A program made the position numbers and the translations under genes. Below, piece by piece: positions 1 through 9,031 of a DNA stretch of 64,000 nucleotides. Origin of the DNA: Trueperella bonasi (GTDB lineage: Bacteria > Actinomycetota > Actinomycetes > Actinomycetales > Actinomycetaceae); the NCBI RefSeq assembly GCF_030811535.1, contig NZ_JAUSQX010000001.1:62001-126000 (forward strand), written 5' to 3'. Positions within the stretch are counted from its first letter, which is position 1. The number at the start of each line of letters is the position of its first letter. Below the pieces are notes generated by a model that made no database searches, was not told where the DNA came from, and saw nothing but the letters and a program-made list of their open reading frames with translations.

Positions 1-978
1 TCGATCAAGGTCATCACGGTTCTCGTTTTCCTTGTTCTCGGGCTCGCAATGATCCTCGGAATCATGGGCGGGGATTCGGTTGGCTTCCACAATTGGACGA
101 CGGGCGAGGCGCCTTTCGTCAACGGTGGCCTAGGCATCCTCTCCGTGTTTATGATCGCCGGCTTTTCTTTCCAAGGCACCGAAATGCTCGGTATTGCCGC
201 CGGCGAAACGGAAGATCCGGAAAAGAATATTCCGAAGGCTACACGTTCGGTCTTTTGGCGTATTCTCCTGTTCTACATCGGCGCGATCACCGTCATTGGT
301 TTTCTGATTCCGTACACGGATCCCTCTCTTTTGAACCCTAACGGCGATATCGCCCTCTCCCCCTTCACGCTCGTCTTCGAACGCGCAGGCATCGCTGCCG
401 CTGCCTCGGTGATGAACGCGGTCATTCTCACCGCAGTCCTTTCCGCCGGCAATTCGGGCCTCTACGTGTCCACAAGAATGCTTTATGCGCTCGCGGAAGG
501 AAAGAAGGCGCCACAGATTTTTGCGCGCGTTAATAAGTGGGGCGTTCCCATGGCCGCCCTGTTGGCGACGACGGCGGTCGGCGCCGTCGGATTCTTCCTT
601 TCACTTCTCGGTTCAGGCCAGGCCTACACATGGCTGGTCAACGCATCCGGCCTTGCCGGTTTCATTACGTGGGTCTGTATCGCATGGTGCCATGTGAAGT
701 TCCGCCGCGCATACGTTGCTCAGGGTGGGGATGCGAAGGATCTGCCGTTTCGAGCACCGCTTTTCCCATTCGGGCCGTTACTGGCTATGCTCATGTGCCT
801 CGTCGTCATCGCAGGGCAAAATTACGAAGCATTCCTCGGTGATGGCACCTTTACGTCCCTGCTTTCCAGCTATATAGGGCTCCCAATGTTCCTCGCTCTA
901 TGGGCTGGGCACAAGCTCATCACCAAATCGAAGCCAATTCAGCCAGATGAAGCAGACCTTAGCCGCGCCCATCATTGA
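1..978 (+). CDS. APC-superfamily amino acid permease, C-terminal part (5' end outside window)
   Basis: Secondary transporter for amino acids in the cytoplasmic membrane. The frame is open from base 1, so the gene starts upstream of the window; an internal ATG at 49 is probably not the start. About 325 residues are visible, with some eight hydrophobic segments. The stretch GFSFQGTEMLGIAAGETEDP, followed by a PxKNIPKA-like segment, matches the LysP/AAT group of basic or aromatic amino acid permeases, as does the later NSGLYVSTRMLYALAEGKKAP segment. The polar C-terminal tail ends with His-His. Substrate cannot be decided from this part; lysine is the best guess. Followed by a 182-base spacer with no clear terminator. 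Confidence 0.85.
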   Translation, partial: SIKVITVLVFLVLGLAMILGIMGGDSVGFHNWTTGEAPFVNGGLGILSVFMIAGFSFQGTEMLGIAAGETEDPEKNIPKATRSVFWRILLFYIGAITVIGFLIPYTDPSLLNPNGDIALSPFTLVFERAGIAAAASVMNAVILTAVLSAGNSGLYVSTRMLYALAEGKKAPQIFARVNKWGVPMAALLATTAVGAVGFFLSLLGSGQAYTWLVNASGLAGFITWVCIAWCHVKFRRAYVAQGGDAKDLPFRAPLFPFGPLLAMLMCLVVIAGQNYEAFLGDGTFTSLLSSYIGLPMFLALWAGHKLITKSKPIQPDEADLSRAHH

Positions 979-1160
979 CAAAGAGCACGCCGGAGATATC
1001 CATATCGGATCGTGTGTGGTCCACGACGTTATTTTCGCATGCCGGCGCAGCTAAAAGAAGCAAACCATGGGCCTTTCTCTGCACATTTGATAAGTTAGAC
1101 ACGTCGAACTTATTTATTCGTGCTAGCGAAGAATCGTCACTATCTATGTGAAAGGAAACC

Positions 1161-1727
1161 ATGACGAAGAAAGTAACCGTGCTCGTTGGAAGCCTACGCC
1201 GGGCATCCTACGCTCGAAAAATTGCAAACATCGCTCTGGGAATGTTCCCCGAGGGCTACGAGGCAAAAATCTACGAGATTCGCGATCTGCCACTATACGA
1301 CTTTGATTACGATGACCCAGCCGTAGAAGACAAACCTACGCCTCGCGAATACCGTGACTTCCGAGAGACGATCAAATCCTCAGACGGCGTTCTGTTCGTA
1401 ACACCGGAGAACAATCGCTCGGTCCCAGCATGTCTGAAAAATGCTGTCGATATTGGTTCCAAGCCAAACGAGGACGTCGCCTGGAAGAATCTCCCCGCCG
1501 GAATCATCAGCCACTCAGTGGGTAAGATGGGCGGATATTCGAGCCAGAAGAACCTGAAACTCGCGCTTTCCTATTTTGACATGCCAATTCCCGGCCAGCC
1601 CGAGGTTTTCCTCGGCCAATCCCCCACGCTTCTCAACGACGACGGCACCGAATTTGCGAGCGAATCTACGCGTGATTTCGTGCAAGATTACATTAATCGC
1701 TTCGTCGCGCTGATAGCCGATAAGTAG
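1161..1727 (+). CDS. NAD(P)H-dependent FMN reductase family protein
   Basis: Small flavodoxin-like oxidoreductase of 188 residues, expected to bind FMN and reduce quinones, chromate or azo compounds with NAD(P)H in the cytoplasm (family knowledge; substrate unknown). The N-terminal VGSLRRASYARKIA segment is the phosphate-binding loop. The PENNRSVPACLKNAVD segment near residues 80-95 corresponds to the conserved PEYNxSIPgxLKNAID flavin motif, with Asn in place of the usual Tyr. The start is supported by AAAGGA at 1151-1156, five bases before the ATG. Its stop lies one base from the convergent der stop. It appears to be a single-gene unit. Confidence 0.85.
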   Translation: MTKKVTVLVGSLRRASYARKIANIALGMFPEGYEAKIYEIRDLPLYDFDYDDPAVEDKPTPREYRDFRETIKSSDGVLFVTPENNRSVPACLKNAVDIGSKPNEDVAWKNLPAGIISHSVGKMGGYSSQKNLKLALSYFDMPIPGQPEVFLGQSPTLLNDDGTEFASESTRDFVQDYINRFVALIADK

Positions 1728-1728
1728 G

Positions 1729-3228
1729 CTAACCCCTACTTCTTCGCCGCTCGCGCTCGCGCACTCCAATCTCTATCGGCGATCCCGTGAAATTAAATGT
1801 TTCTCGGAATCGACGTTCGATGAAGCGGCGATAACCGTGATCTAAAAATCCTGTCGTGAACAGCACGAATCGTGGCGGTTGAACAGCTACCTGTGTTGCG
1901 AACAGGATACGGGACTGTTTACCGCCACGAACCGGATGCGGATTTGCCGCGACGAGTTCGCCCAGAGTTGCGTTGAGCTTACCGGTAGGGATGCGCTTAT
2001 CCCACGATTCCAGGGCACGGCGCATCGCACGTGTCAGGCGATTGGTGTGCCAACCCGTTTGTGCAGATATATTGACGCGTTCAACCCATGGCATCTGGAC
2101 CATTTCACGCTCCAGCTCACTGTCGAGCATCTTTCGCCGCTCATCATCAACAAGATCCCACTTATTAACGACTAACACCATGGCTCTTCCCGACTCGATA
2201 ACCTGTTGCATGATCCGAATATCTTGTTCGGTCAAATCCTGCGAACCATCGATTAACACGAGTGCTAATTCGGCGCCGGCAAGCGCACGCTGGGTGCGCA
2301 ATGACGCGTAATAGTCGGCTCCAGATTGTAGGTGCACACGACGCCGAATACCCGCGGTATCGACGAACGTCCACAACTCATCGTCCAACTCGATGATCTC
2401 ATCCACGGGATCACGTGTTGTACCCGCGGCATCGTCCACGACCACCCGGTTCTCCCCCGCCAACTTGTTAAGTAGCGATGACTTTCCAACATTTGGCTTA
2501 CCGACGAGCGCAATTCGGCGTGGGCCTTCACCTGGCCGCTCCCGCTGCACGGCGGATTCCTTGGGGAGCACACGCATTGCCTCATCGAGCAGATCACCTG
2601 AGCCTCGACCGTGCAGCGCTGAAACTGGAAACGGCTCGCCCACACCTAGCGCCCACAGGTACGCAACATCTGCTTCCAATTGTTCTGAATCAACTTTGTT
2701 AGCCGCCAAGACTGTCGGCTTACCCGAACGTCTGATCAGTTCAACGATCCGCTCATCGGCATCGGTCACCCCAACGGTCGCGTCGACCACCAGCATGACG
2801 GCATCAGCCTCGCGAATTGCGATCTCGGATTGGTTGGCTACGGAAAGATCGATGCCCTGCACGTCGATTTCCCAGCCGCCGGTATCAACAACCGTGAACT
2901 TACGGCCGTTCCATTCGGCATCGTAATAGACGCGATCGCGCGTAACGCCGGGCGTATCTTGAACCACCGCCACGCGCCTTCCAACAATCCGGTTCACGAG
3001 AGTTGATTTTCCGACGTTCGGCCGGCCAACAATGGCGAGAACTGGCGCTGTTGAAGAGCGGGCTGGCTGCGCAAGGTCAACCTTGGCCTCGATGAGGGCT
3101 AAGTCTTCCTCGTCAAGCTCATAATCATCGAGTGAGGACCGCATGAGCTCGTATCGTTGCTCATCGAGATCTGGGCTCTGATCGCCCTCAAACTCGGGAA
3201 AATTGTCGGCGCGTTCGTCAGTTGTCAC
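1729..3228 (-). CDS. der: Ribosome-associated GTPase Der (EngA)
   Basis: Essential GTPase with two tandem G domains that acts in late 50S ribosome assembly. The 499 residues show a first P-loop GRPNVGKS at 68-75 with DTPG and NKVD (177-180), a second P-loop GKPNVGKS at 243-250 with DTAG and NKWD, and a C-terminal KH-like domain. An acidic extension of about 60 residues precedes the first G domain, as is common in actinobacteria. The start is GTG at 3226-3228 with GGAGG six bases upstream, inside the tyrA-cmk coding end (11-base overlap). This implies translational coupling to the upstream fusion gene. It is the last gene of the xerD-parA-scpAB-rlu-tyrA/cmk-der unit. Confidence 0.97.
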   Translation of the reverse strand: MTTDERADNFPEFEGDQSPDLDEQRYELMRSSLDDYELDEEDLALIEAKVDLAQPARSSTAPVLAIVGRPNVGKSTLVNRIVGRRVAVVQDTPGVTRDRVYYDAEWNGRKFTVVDTGGWEIDVQGIDLSVANQSEIAIREADAVMLVVDATVGVTDADERIVELIRRSGKPTVLAANKVDSEQLEADVAYLWALGVGEPFPVSALHGRGSGDLLDEAMRVLPKESAVQRERPGEGPRRIALVGKPNVGKSSLLNKLAGENRVVVDDAAGTTRDPVDEIIELDDELWTFVDTAGIRRRVHLQSGADYYASLRTQRALAGAELALVLIDGSQDLTEQDIRIMQQVIESGRAMVLVVNKWDLVDDERRKMLDSELEREMVQMPWVERVNISAQTGWHTNRLTRAMRRALESWDKRIPTGKLNATLGELVAANPHPVRGGKQSRILFATQVAVQPPRFVLFTTGFLDHGYRRFIERRFRETFNFTGSPIEIGVRERERRRSRG

Positions 3229-5005
3229 GGTAGCCCTCCGGAATTAACGAGATCACGGCGTCAACAACCTGATCGATCGTCATGGTAGATGAGTCGATAT
3301 GGGTCACGCCGTCTTCGGCGGTCATAAAGTTTGAAACTGTCGAGTCTTCCTGATCTCGTCTAAGAACTTCATCGCGCGTATCGGCAATTGCCGCCTCATC
3401 GGCACTACCCCGGGTTTCTAACGCGCGGCGTGCAAGGCGCGCTTCTTCCGAAGCCGTCAGCAGAACGCGCACAGTCGCGTCGGGAGCAACGACGGTGGTG
3501 ATGTCGCGGCCCTCGGCCACGATCCCCCGGCCTTCCGAATGCCCTGACGGTGTGCATTCCTCTAAGATGATCGCCTGTTGCAAGCGCACCAGCTCCGCCC
3601 GCACATCCAAGTTCACAGCCACCTTTGACACGATCTTTGACAGGGCAGATGTGCGAATCTCGTCAGTGACGTCGTGCTCACCTACCGTGAACTGCGGATG
3701 ATTCGGGTCACGGTCAATTGACAGCGGCATTGTTTGAGTCGTTTGGCTTACTGCGGCCTGATCGTCCAAGTCGATATCGTTGTGCTGCGCCCACCACGTA
3801 GCCGCTCGATACATCGCACCGGTGTCGAGGTAGGCAAGACCGAGCTTGTTGGCCACCGCTTTGGCAACCGTAGATTTACCTGAGCCAGAAGGCCCATCGA
3901 TTGCGATCACGATCGGCTGTTTTGTTTCAGATGTCACGACTCTCCATCCCATCTGGTCAAGTCCGCGCTCAAGCGGCATTGCCTGTTGCGGCATCACTGA
4001 TACGATCACGCGCCCGACTTCCTGCTTGGCAGAATGCTCAATTTCGAGATCCTCAATGTTTATCCCCAGGTCGCCAATCTCGGCAAAAAGCCGACCAAGC
4101 ATGCCCGGTTCATCCGGGATGAGCACGATGACTTCGGCATAATTTGCCCGCGCACCGCCGTGCTTTCCGGGTATGCGCGCCACACCGGAATTGCCGTCCG
4201 CGATAACTGAAGAAATCCGGTCGAGCCCAACATCCTCGCGGTCTAAGGCGGAGATCACGGTGCCTAGGCGCGCGGAAATACCTCGTAGGACTCCGGCAAT
4301 TTGCCTGCGGTTTCCGTGGATAATGGACGTCCATAAAAGAGGGTCAGATTCGGCAATACGGGTCACATCCCGCAGCCCCTGACCCGCTAAATCCAGAGCT
4401 TCCGCGGGTGCGTCTTTGAGAGCTGCGGCCACAAGCGAGCTCATAAGCTGCGGCATGTGAGATATGAGCGCAACGGCATGGTCGTGCTCTGCCGCATCCA
4501 GCATGACGGGCGTTGCGCCCATGTCAACAGCCAAGGTCCGTATTGTTTGCATGGCCGCCGTTTGCGTTTCATCGTCGGCGCAAATGACCCACGGGCGTCC
4601 AACGAACAGATCGGCATCTGCGGCGATTGCGCCCGAACGTTCCTTGCCAGCCATCGGATGTGAACCAACCCAGCGATCAACGCCGGGATGGTCAAGTAGG
4701 TCTTGCCGAATGCGGTCCTTAACGGATGCGACGTCTGTGACGACGGCGCACGGGAACCTATCCAGCGCATCGCGTACAACCGGGGCTGTGACATCCGGTG
4801 ATATAGCGACGACGACGACCTTCGGCTCATCGACGGGCTCGATCGTGCCAGCACCGAGATCACGGGCAAGGGATGCTGCTACCGGCGAGGAATCTTCAAT
4901 GTGGACGTCCACCCCGGCACGCCTAAGGCGCAGGGCAATGGACGTTCCCAATAGCCCGGCCCCGATGATGAGCACCGGAGATGGGGTTAAAACGGAGTCA
5001 TTCAC
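3218..5005 (-). CDS. Fused prephenate dehydrogenase (TyrA) and cytidylate kinase (Cmk)
   Basis: One 595-residue frame joins two enzymes that are usually separate neighbours. Residues 1-285 are prephenate dehydrogenase (tyrosine biosynthesis, NAD-dependent oxidative decarboxylation): Rossmann motif GAGLLG at 15-20, then [13 protein letters not shown] near 113-125. Residues about 288-357 are an ACT domain, the usual site of tyrosine feedback control. Residues about 363-595 are (d)CMP kinase: P-loop GPSGSGKST at 371-379, then YLDTGAMYR and the VAEGRDITT segment. No stop, start or linker separates the halves; the junction runs from the end of the ACT domain straight into the first kinase strand. 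The start is GTG, overlapping the rlu stop by four bases (GTGA). Both halves keep their key motifs, so both activities are expected. Confidence 0.95.
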   Translation of the reverse strand: MNDSVLTPSPVLIIGAGLLGTSIALRLRRAGVDVHIEDSSPVAASLARDLGAGTIEPVDEPKVVVVAISPDVTAPVVRDALDRFPCAVVTDVASVKDRIRQDLLDHPGVDRWVGSHPMAGKERSGAIAADADLFVGRPWVICADDETQTAAMQTIRTLAVDMGATPVMLDAAEHDHAVALISHMPQLMSSLVAAALKDAPAEALDLAGQGLRDVTRIAESDPLLWTSIIHGNRRQIAGVLRGISARLGTVISALDREDVGLDRISSVIADGNSGVARIPGKHGGARANYAEVIVLIPDEPGMLGRLFAEIGDLGINIEDLEIEHSAKQEVGRVIVSVMPQQAMPLERGLDQMGWRVVTSETKQPIVIAIDGPSGSGKSTVAKAVANKLGLAYLDTGAMYRAATWWAQHNDIDLDDQAAVSQTTQTMPLSIDRDPNHPQFTVGEHDVTDEIRTSALSKIVSKVAVNLDVRAELVRLQQAIILEECTPSGHSEGRGIVAEGRDITTVVAPDATVRVLLTASEEARLARRALETRGSADEAAIADTRDEVLRRDQEDSTVSNFMTAEDGVTHIDSSTMTIDQVVDAVISLIPEGYRDN

Positions 5006-5754
5006 AGGTCCACCATACTCATGAGAGCGCCGAGCTCAGAGCCACCCACCGTGCGAACCTCGCCTGGGCGCAGCCGTCCGATTTGGATATTGGCAAACCT
5101 GGTGCGAACGAGGTCGATCACGGGAAAGCCAACTTCCTCCATCATTCGACGCACGATCCTGTTGCGCCCCGAGTGCAGATCGATTTCAACTATCGAGTGT
5201 TTTCGGCCAGCTTCCCGAAGAGTGAACCGATCCGCCTTGATTGGCCCATCTTCGAGTGTGATTCCCTTTTCTAAGACCTTCGTCAGGCCTCGGGTCACGG
5301 TTCCTTCGACTCGAGCAACGTAGGTCTTAGGCACCTCATAAGAGGGATGGGCGAGACGGTGGGCGAGTTCGCCGTCGTTGGTCAAAAGAATGATCCCCTC
5401 GGTGTCAACGTCGAGGCGGCCAACGTGATAGAGGCGTTCGGGAAGATCTTGAACGTAGTCAGCAAGCGTTGGTCTGCCTTGATCGTCGCTCATTGTTGAC
5501 ACCACGCCGCGCTGTTTATAAAGAGCTACTGTCAGCTTACTCTGATCGAGTTGGATGCGTTCGCCGTCCACGTGTAGAACTGCCGTATCCGGATTCACAC
5601 GGATACCGAGTTGGCGAACTACGACGCCGTCGACGCTCACTCGCCCCTGCGCGATCAGCTCTTCGCAGGTGCGTCGCGAGCCGACGCCGGCATGGGCCAG
5701 TACCTTTTGCAAACGTTCGCCGTTCGGATCGTGGAGGTCTTGCGCGCGGCTCAT
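5002..5754 (-). CDS. RNA pseudouridine synthase, RsuA/RluB/E/F family
   Basis: Isomerises a uridine in rRNA to pseudouridine; the position of this gene between scpB and tyrA/cmk is typical for the RluB-like enzyme that modifies 23S rRNA (family inference). It has 250 residues: an S4 RNA-binding domain at about 13-60 (RLQKVLAHAGVGSRRTCEEL), then the synthase domain with the catalytic motif GRLDVDTEG, Asp at 115, followed by LLTNDGELAHRL. Both junctions are four-base overlaps: the ATG overlaps the scpB stop and the TGA overlaps the GTG of tyrA-cmk. Translation is probably coupled through the whole block. Confidence 0.93.
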   Translation of the reverse strand: MSRAQDLHDPNGERLQKVLAHAGVGSRRTCEELIAQGRVSVDGVVVRQLGIRVNPDTAVLHVDGERIQLDQSKLTVALYKQRGVVSTMSDDQGRPTLADYVQDLPERLYHVGRLDVDTEGIILLTNDGELAHRLAHPSYEVPKTYVARVEGTVTRGLTKVLEKGITLEDGPIKADRFTLREAGRKHSIVEIDLHSGRNRIVRRMMEEVGFPVIDLVRTRFANIQIGRLRPGEVRTVGGSELGALMSMVDL

Positions 5755-6308
5755 ATCAGTTCCTTTTCGAGATCGTCGAGATCGGTATCATCTGGGAGAT
5801 AGGGGGCAAGAGGTGCGAGCTCATCGATTGAGTTCATTCCCATTTTCTCTAAAAACAGCTGGGTTGTCGCGTACAGGCTGGCGCCGGTCGCTGCGGTTTG
5901 CCCCACCTGCTCAATGAGGCCCCTTGTCACCAAAGTTCGAACTACGGAGTCTACCTCAACGCCTCGTATTGCGGCGATCTGTGCGCGTGTAACAGGTTGC
6001 CGATACGCGACAACTGCGAGCGTTTCCAGAGCCTGAACCGACAGTCTGGATGATTGCCCGTGTGTGACGAACTCTCCGACCACTTCGCTGTAGCGTGGAT
6101 GGGAGTAGACCCGCCATCCACCACCAACCTCACGCAGTTGGAATCCGCGGTGGGCCTGTTCGTATTCACGTGAAAGTTCTCGCAGGAGGCTATCGGCGTC
6201 CGCTTCGCTCATTTGGAGCGTTTCGGCAAGAATGGCGAGAGGTACCGGATCGGGCGCGACCATCAGTATTGCTTCGATGGCACCACGCTGGAACTGGTCA
6301 CTCATCAT
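5751..6308 (-). CDS. scpB: Segregation and condensation protein ScpB
   Basis: Winged-helix subunit of the SMC-ScpA-ScpB condensin, which compacts and segregates chromosomes. The 185 residues contain two winged-helix modules; typical segments are QRGAIEAILMVAPDPVPLAIL at the start and the SVQALETLAVVAYRQPVTRAQIA segment near 95-118. Two consecutive ATG codons are possible starts (6308 and 6305) behind GGAGAGGAG. The gene overlaps the scpA end by 11 bases and the pseudouridine synthase start by four. The next-door ScpA and the upstream ParA and XerD make a coherent chromosome-maintenance group. Confidence 0.95.
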   Translation of the reverse strand: MMSDQFQRGAIEAILMVAPDPVPLAILAETLQMSEADADSLLRELSREYEQAHRGFQLREVGGGWRVYSHPRYSEVVGEFVTHGQSSRLSVQALETLAVVAYRQPVTRAQIAAIRGVEVDSVVRTLVTRGLIEQVGQTAATGASLYATTQLFLEKMGMNSIDELAPLAPYLPDDTDLDDLEKELI

Positions 6309-7098
6309 CGCTCCTCTCCACTAGGATCGCCACGGATTTTTGCTCGTTTACACGCACAACATATAACGTTGCCAGCGGAGCGTCTTGTTCCACTGCAAGC
6401 TCCCCAGTTCGAAGCATGTCGAGCACCGCGAGGAAACGAGATACGACCATGGTCACCGAATGCGCATCCGCGCACAGGTTCGTGAATGAGACGCGATCAC
6501 CTATAACGAGTTTTTCGCGCAAATAGGCCACCTGGCTCTCAACCGGTACGAGCGGATCGTGCAAGTGATCGAAGGTGATCTCCTGCGGAGTTCGAGTGAA
6601 AACCCCCGCAGCCAGCATGGCAAGATCGTCCACGTTAATGCGCAGATCTACGTCCGGTAGAAGCTCACGCAAGTGCTCTTCCATGGGAACATCGCGCGGA
6701 ATAGATAGTGATTGCACCCCGGCTCTAGCCGCGAAGTCCACTGCGACGTCCTTATATGCCTTGTACTGAAGAAGCTTTGCAAACAGGACATCCCGTGCCC
6801 CAAGAATTTCGAGATCTTCTTCTTCGATCTCCTCACGTGGAAGTAACCGTGCTGCCTTCATGTCCAACAAGGTAGCTGCGACGACGAGAAATTCAGACAT
6901 CTGGGACAGGTTAACTTCATCCTGGCATCGTACGAACTCCAAAAAATCGTCAGTAACATCGGCTAGTGCAACCTCCGTCACATCGAGTTTCTTTCGAGAA
7001 ATCAAATTGAGGAGCACGTCAAATGGTCCGGAGAAGACGTCGAGCTCGACCGCGAACGCATCCGAGCTAAAGAGATCTTCGAAGGGCGCGGTGCTCAC
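6298..7098 (-). CDS. scpA: Segregation and condensation protein ScpA
   Basis: Kleisin subunit that bridges the SMC heads in bacterial condensin. The 266 residues begin with the ScpA signature FAVELDVFSGPFDVLLNLIS and continue with a SEFLVVAATLLDMKAARLLP helix segment typical of the SMC-contacting N-terminal domain; the C-terminal region is a winged helix. The start is GTG at 7096-7098. Its first base is also the last base of the parA TAG stop (TAGTG junction), so parA and scpA are probably translated in tandem. The 11-base overlap with scpB supports stoichiometric production of the two condensin subunits. Confidence 0.95.
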   Translation of the reverse strand: MSTAPFEDLFSSDAFAVELDVFSGPFDVLLNLISRKKLDVTEVALADVTDDFLEFVRCQDEVNLSQMSEFLVVAATLLDMKAARLLPREEIEEEDLEILGARDVLFAKLLQYKAYKDVAVDFAARAGVQSLSIPRDVPMEEHLRELLPDVDLRINVDDLAMLAAGVFTRTPQEITFDHLHDPLVPVESQVAYLREKLVIGDRVSFTNLCADAHSVTMVVSRFLAVLDMLRTGELAVEQDAPLATLYVVRVNEQKSVAILVERSDDE

Positions 7099-7955
7099 TA
7101 CGGTGAACCACCGCGCGCGATTAGTTCGCGAGCCAAGCGGCGATAAGATTCGGCACCCTTAGACTTCGGATCGTAGCTAGTGATTGGTTCGGCAGCGATT
7201 GTGGCATCTGGGAAGCGCACGGTTCGCGGAATTTCGGTGTCGAACACCCGTTCCCCGAACTGCTCGCGAATCGTGGTAATTACTTCGCGCGCGTGCAACG
7301 TGCGCTTGTCGACCATCGTTAGCAGAACGCCGTCGATACGAAGTTGCGGATTCAGCCGGTCTTGTACCCGCTCGATCTGATCAACGAGCAATGCCACTCC
7401 ACGCATTGCAAAAAACTCGGCTTCAAGTGGGATCATGACACCGTGGGCAGCTGTTAGAGCATTGACTGTTAACAATCCCAGGGAGGGCTGGCAGTCAATG
7501 ATGATCACGTCGTACGTTTCGACAACCGGGCGCAGCACGCGCATCAATGACTGTTCACGCGCCACTTCATTAATCAGCTGGATCTCAGCAGCTGACAATT
7601 CAATATTTGCGGGAACCACGTCTAAATTCGGCGTAGATGTCGACTGAATTATTCTCGTGACATCGGGCTTAGTCGCCAACATTTCGTCGTAAAGTGTACG
7701 TTCCAGTGACATGGCGTTGATGCCCAGCCCGGCCGAAGCTGCACCTTGCGGATCGAAATCAACGATGAGTACCTTCCGCCCGTATTCAGCTAACGCCGCC
7801 GCTAAGTTGATCGAGGTCGTCGTCTTTCCAACCCCACCCTTTTGGTTACACATAGCAATAATTCGCGCGGGGCCATGTGATTCAAGATCGGGGGGCAGTG
7901 GGAAGTCGCCCTCCGGATCTAGTTCGTCGAGAAGATCAGTTTGTACGGGAGTCAC
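7098..7955 (-). CDS. ParA-family ATPase (Soj-like)
   Basis: Deviant Walker-type ATPase involved in chromosome or cargo positioning. The 285 residues carry the deviant Walker A motif KGGVGKTTT at 39-47, a Walker B-like DFDPQG segment, and a DCQPSLGLLTVNAL segment. No ParB gene lies beside it. In many actinobacteria this xerD-scpA-linked ParA is a second ParA distinct from the origin-linked one (inference). The only usable start is GTG at 7953-7955, but AGGAGG (7956-7961) directly abuts it, closer than the usual 5-9 bases. An in-frame TAG lies just upstream (7965-7967) and no later start is plausible, so initiation here is odd. Confidence 0.93.
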   Translation of the reverse strand: MTPVQTDLLDELDPEGDFPLPPDLESHGPARIIAMCNQKGGVGKTTTSINLAAALAEYGRKVLIVDFDPQGAASAGLGINAMSLERTLYDEMLATKPDVTRIIQSTSTPNLDVVPANIELSAAEIQLINEVAREQSLMRVLRPVVETYDVIIIDCQPSLGLLTVNALTAAHGVMIPLEAEFFAMRGVALLVDQIERVQDRLNPQLRIDGVLLTMVDKRTLHAREVITTIREQFGERVFDTEIPRTVRFPDATIAAEPITSYDPKSKGAESYRRLARELIARGGSP

Positions 7956-7985
7956 CCTCCTAATCTACCCGATCCCGCCTAGGTT

Positions 7986-8936
7986 TCACCGATGAACCGC
8001 CCGCGGGTGTGAAGTTGCATAAATCTCTTTCAGCGTCTCGGACGTGACTTTTGTGTAAATTTGCGTGGTGGTGACAGAGGAATGCCCAAGCATTTCTTGA
8101 ACGATGCGCACATCAGCTCCACCTTGAAGAAGGTGTGTTGCAAATGAATGACGAAAAGTATGCGGAGATATGCCTTCCATTTTCGCACGGCGCGCCACCT
8201 CCTGAATGGCAGTCCACGCAGATTGACGAGACATCGGGTTGCCACGCTTATTGAGAAACAGGTACGGATTGCCCTTGCCTTTGGCGGCCAATTCTGGCCG
8301 GCCGCGCACCACATATTGTTCCAGAGCCTGGATTGCGTATCTGCCAAGCGGCAAAATTCGCTCTTTTCTCCCCTTTCCAAAAAGCCGTATGTTCGCAGAG
8401 CTGATGTCGACGTCATCCGGCGTTAATCGAACTGCCTCAGAGATTCTGGCTCCCGTGCCGTACAGCACCTCTACCAGGGCACGATCGCGTAGCGGCACCG
8501 GGCCCTCGCCAATCGACGATGCTTCAATTAGACGATCCATTTCCTCGATCGTTATTGCCTTTGGCAAGCGCTCGGCCTGTTTGGGCGGGCGCACATTCGT
8601 CGTCGGATCGAAGGCGGTACGCCCCTCAAGAAACAAAAACTCGTGCAGACGGCGAATTGACGTCATCATTCTGGCTATCGAAGAAGACGCCATCTTTGTG
8701 CCACTTTCTCCGCCATGTAAGTAGTCAACAAAAGAAGCGGCATCTTCGGGTGTTACCTCACCGAAGTTTTTCACGCCGCGCCTTTCCAAATGCTTGACAT
8801 AGTGGGTGATATCGCGGCGGTAGGCAGCCACCGTATTGGCAGATAGCGAACGCTCAATGCTCACATGAGCAAGGTATTGCTGAATATCTCGCGAAAATGT
8901 GCCCGCGGTAGAATGGGAATGCGGTGTGTTGGTCAT
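7986..8936 (-). CDS. xerD: Tyrosine recombinase XerD
   Basis: Site-specific recombinase that with XerC resolves chromosome dimers at dif. With the ATG at 8936 the protein has 316 residues, normal for XerD: a SAM-like N-terminal domain with SLSANTVAAYRRDI, and a catalytic domain with Arg164 (GTGARISEA), Lys188, the HTFRH segment (His259, Arg262), His285 (MLGHSS) and the nucleophile Tyr294 (TTQIYTKV). The frame is open ten codons further upstream, but those codons are unlike XerD, and a GGGA element nine bases ahead of the inner ATG supports the shorter form. It heads the minus-strand chromosome-maintenance unit and diverges from tkt. Confidence 0.94.
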   Translation of the reverse strand: MTNTPHSHSTAGTFSRDIQQYLAHVSIERSLSANTVAAYRRDITHYVKHLERRGVKNFGEVTPEDAASFVDYLHGGESGTKMASSSIARMMTSIRRLHEFLFLEGRTAFDPTTNVRPPKQAERLPKAITIEEMDRLIEASSIGEGPVPLRDRALVEVLYGTGARISEAVRLTPDDVDISSANIRLFGKGRKERILPLGRYAIQALEQYVVRGRPELAAKGKGNPYLFLNKRGNPMSRQSAWTAIQEVARRAKMEGISPHTFRHSFATHLLQGGADVRIVQEMLGHSSVTTTQIYTKVTSETLKEIYATSHPRAVHR

Positions 8937-9031
8937 GGTGGTCCATCCCTGTGAAGAAATTACCAAGTAAGCTAGATCATATCGGCACGCTCATCAGGAA
9001 TAGCTGCCCTTGTAACTATAAGGAGAAGTAC

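Noticed and set aside
49-978. ATG at 49 as the true start of the amino acid permease
   Set aside because: The frame is open and hydrophobic from base 1 and homology to permeases continues upstream, so the gene is cut by the window edge.
8924-9031. Longer transketolase start at 8924
   Set aside because: The added residues do not resemble transketolase and AAGGAG lies at a normal distance before the ATG at 9032.
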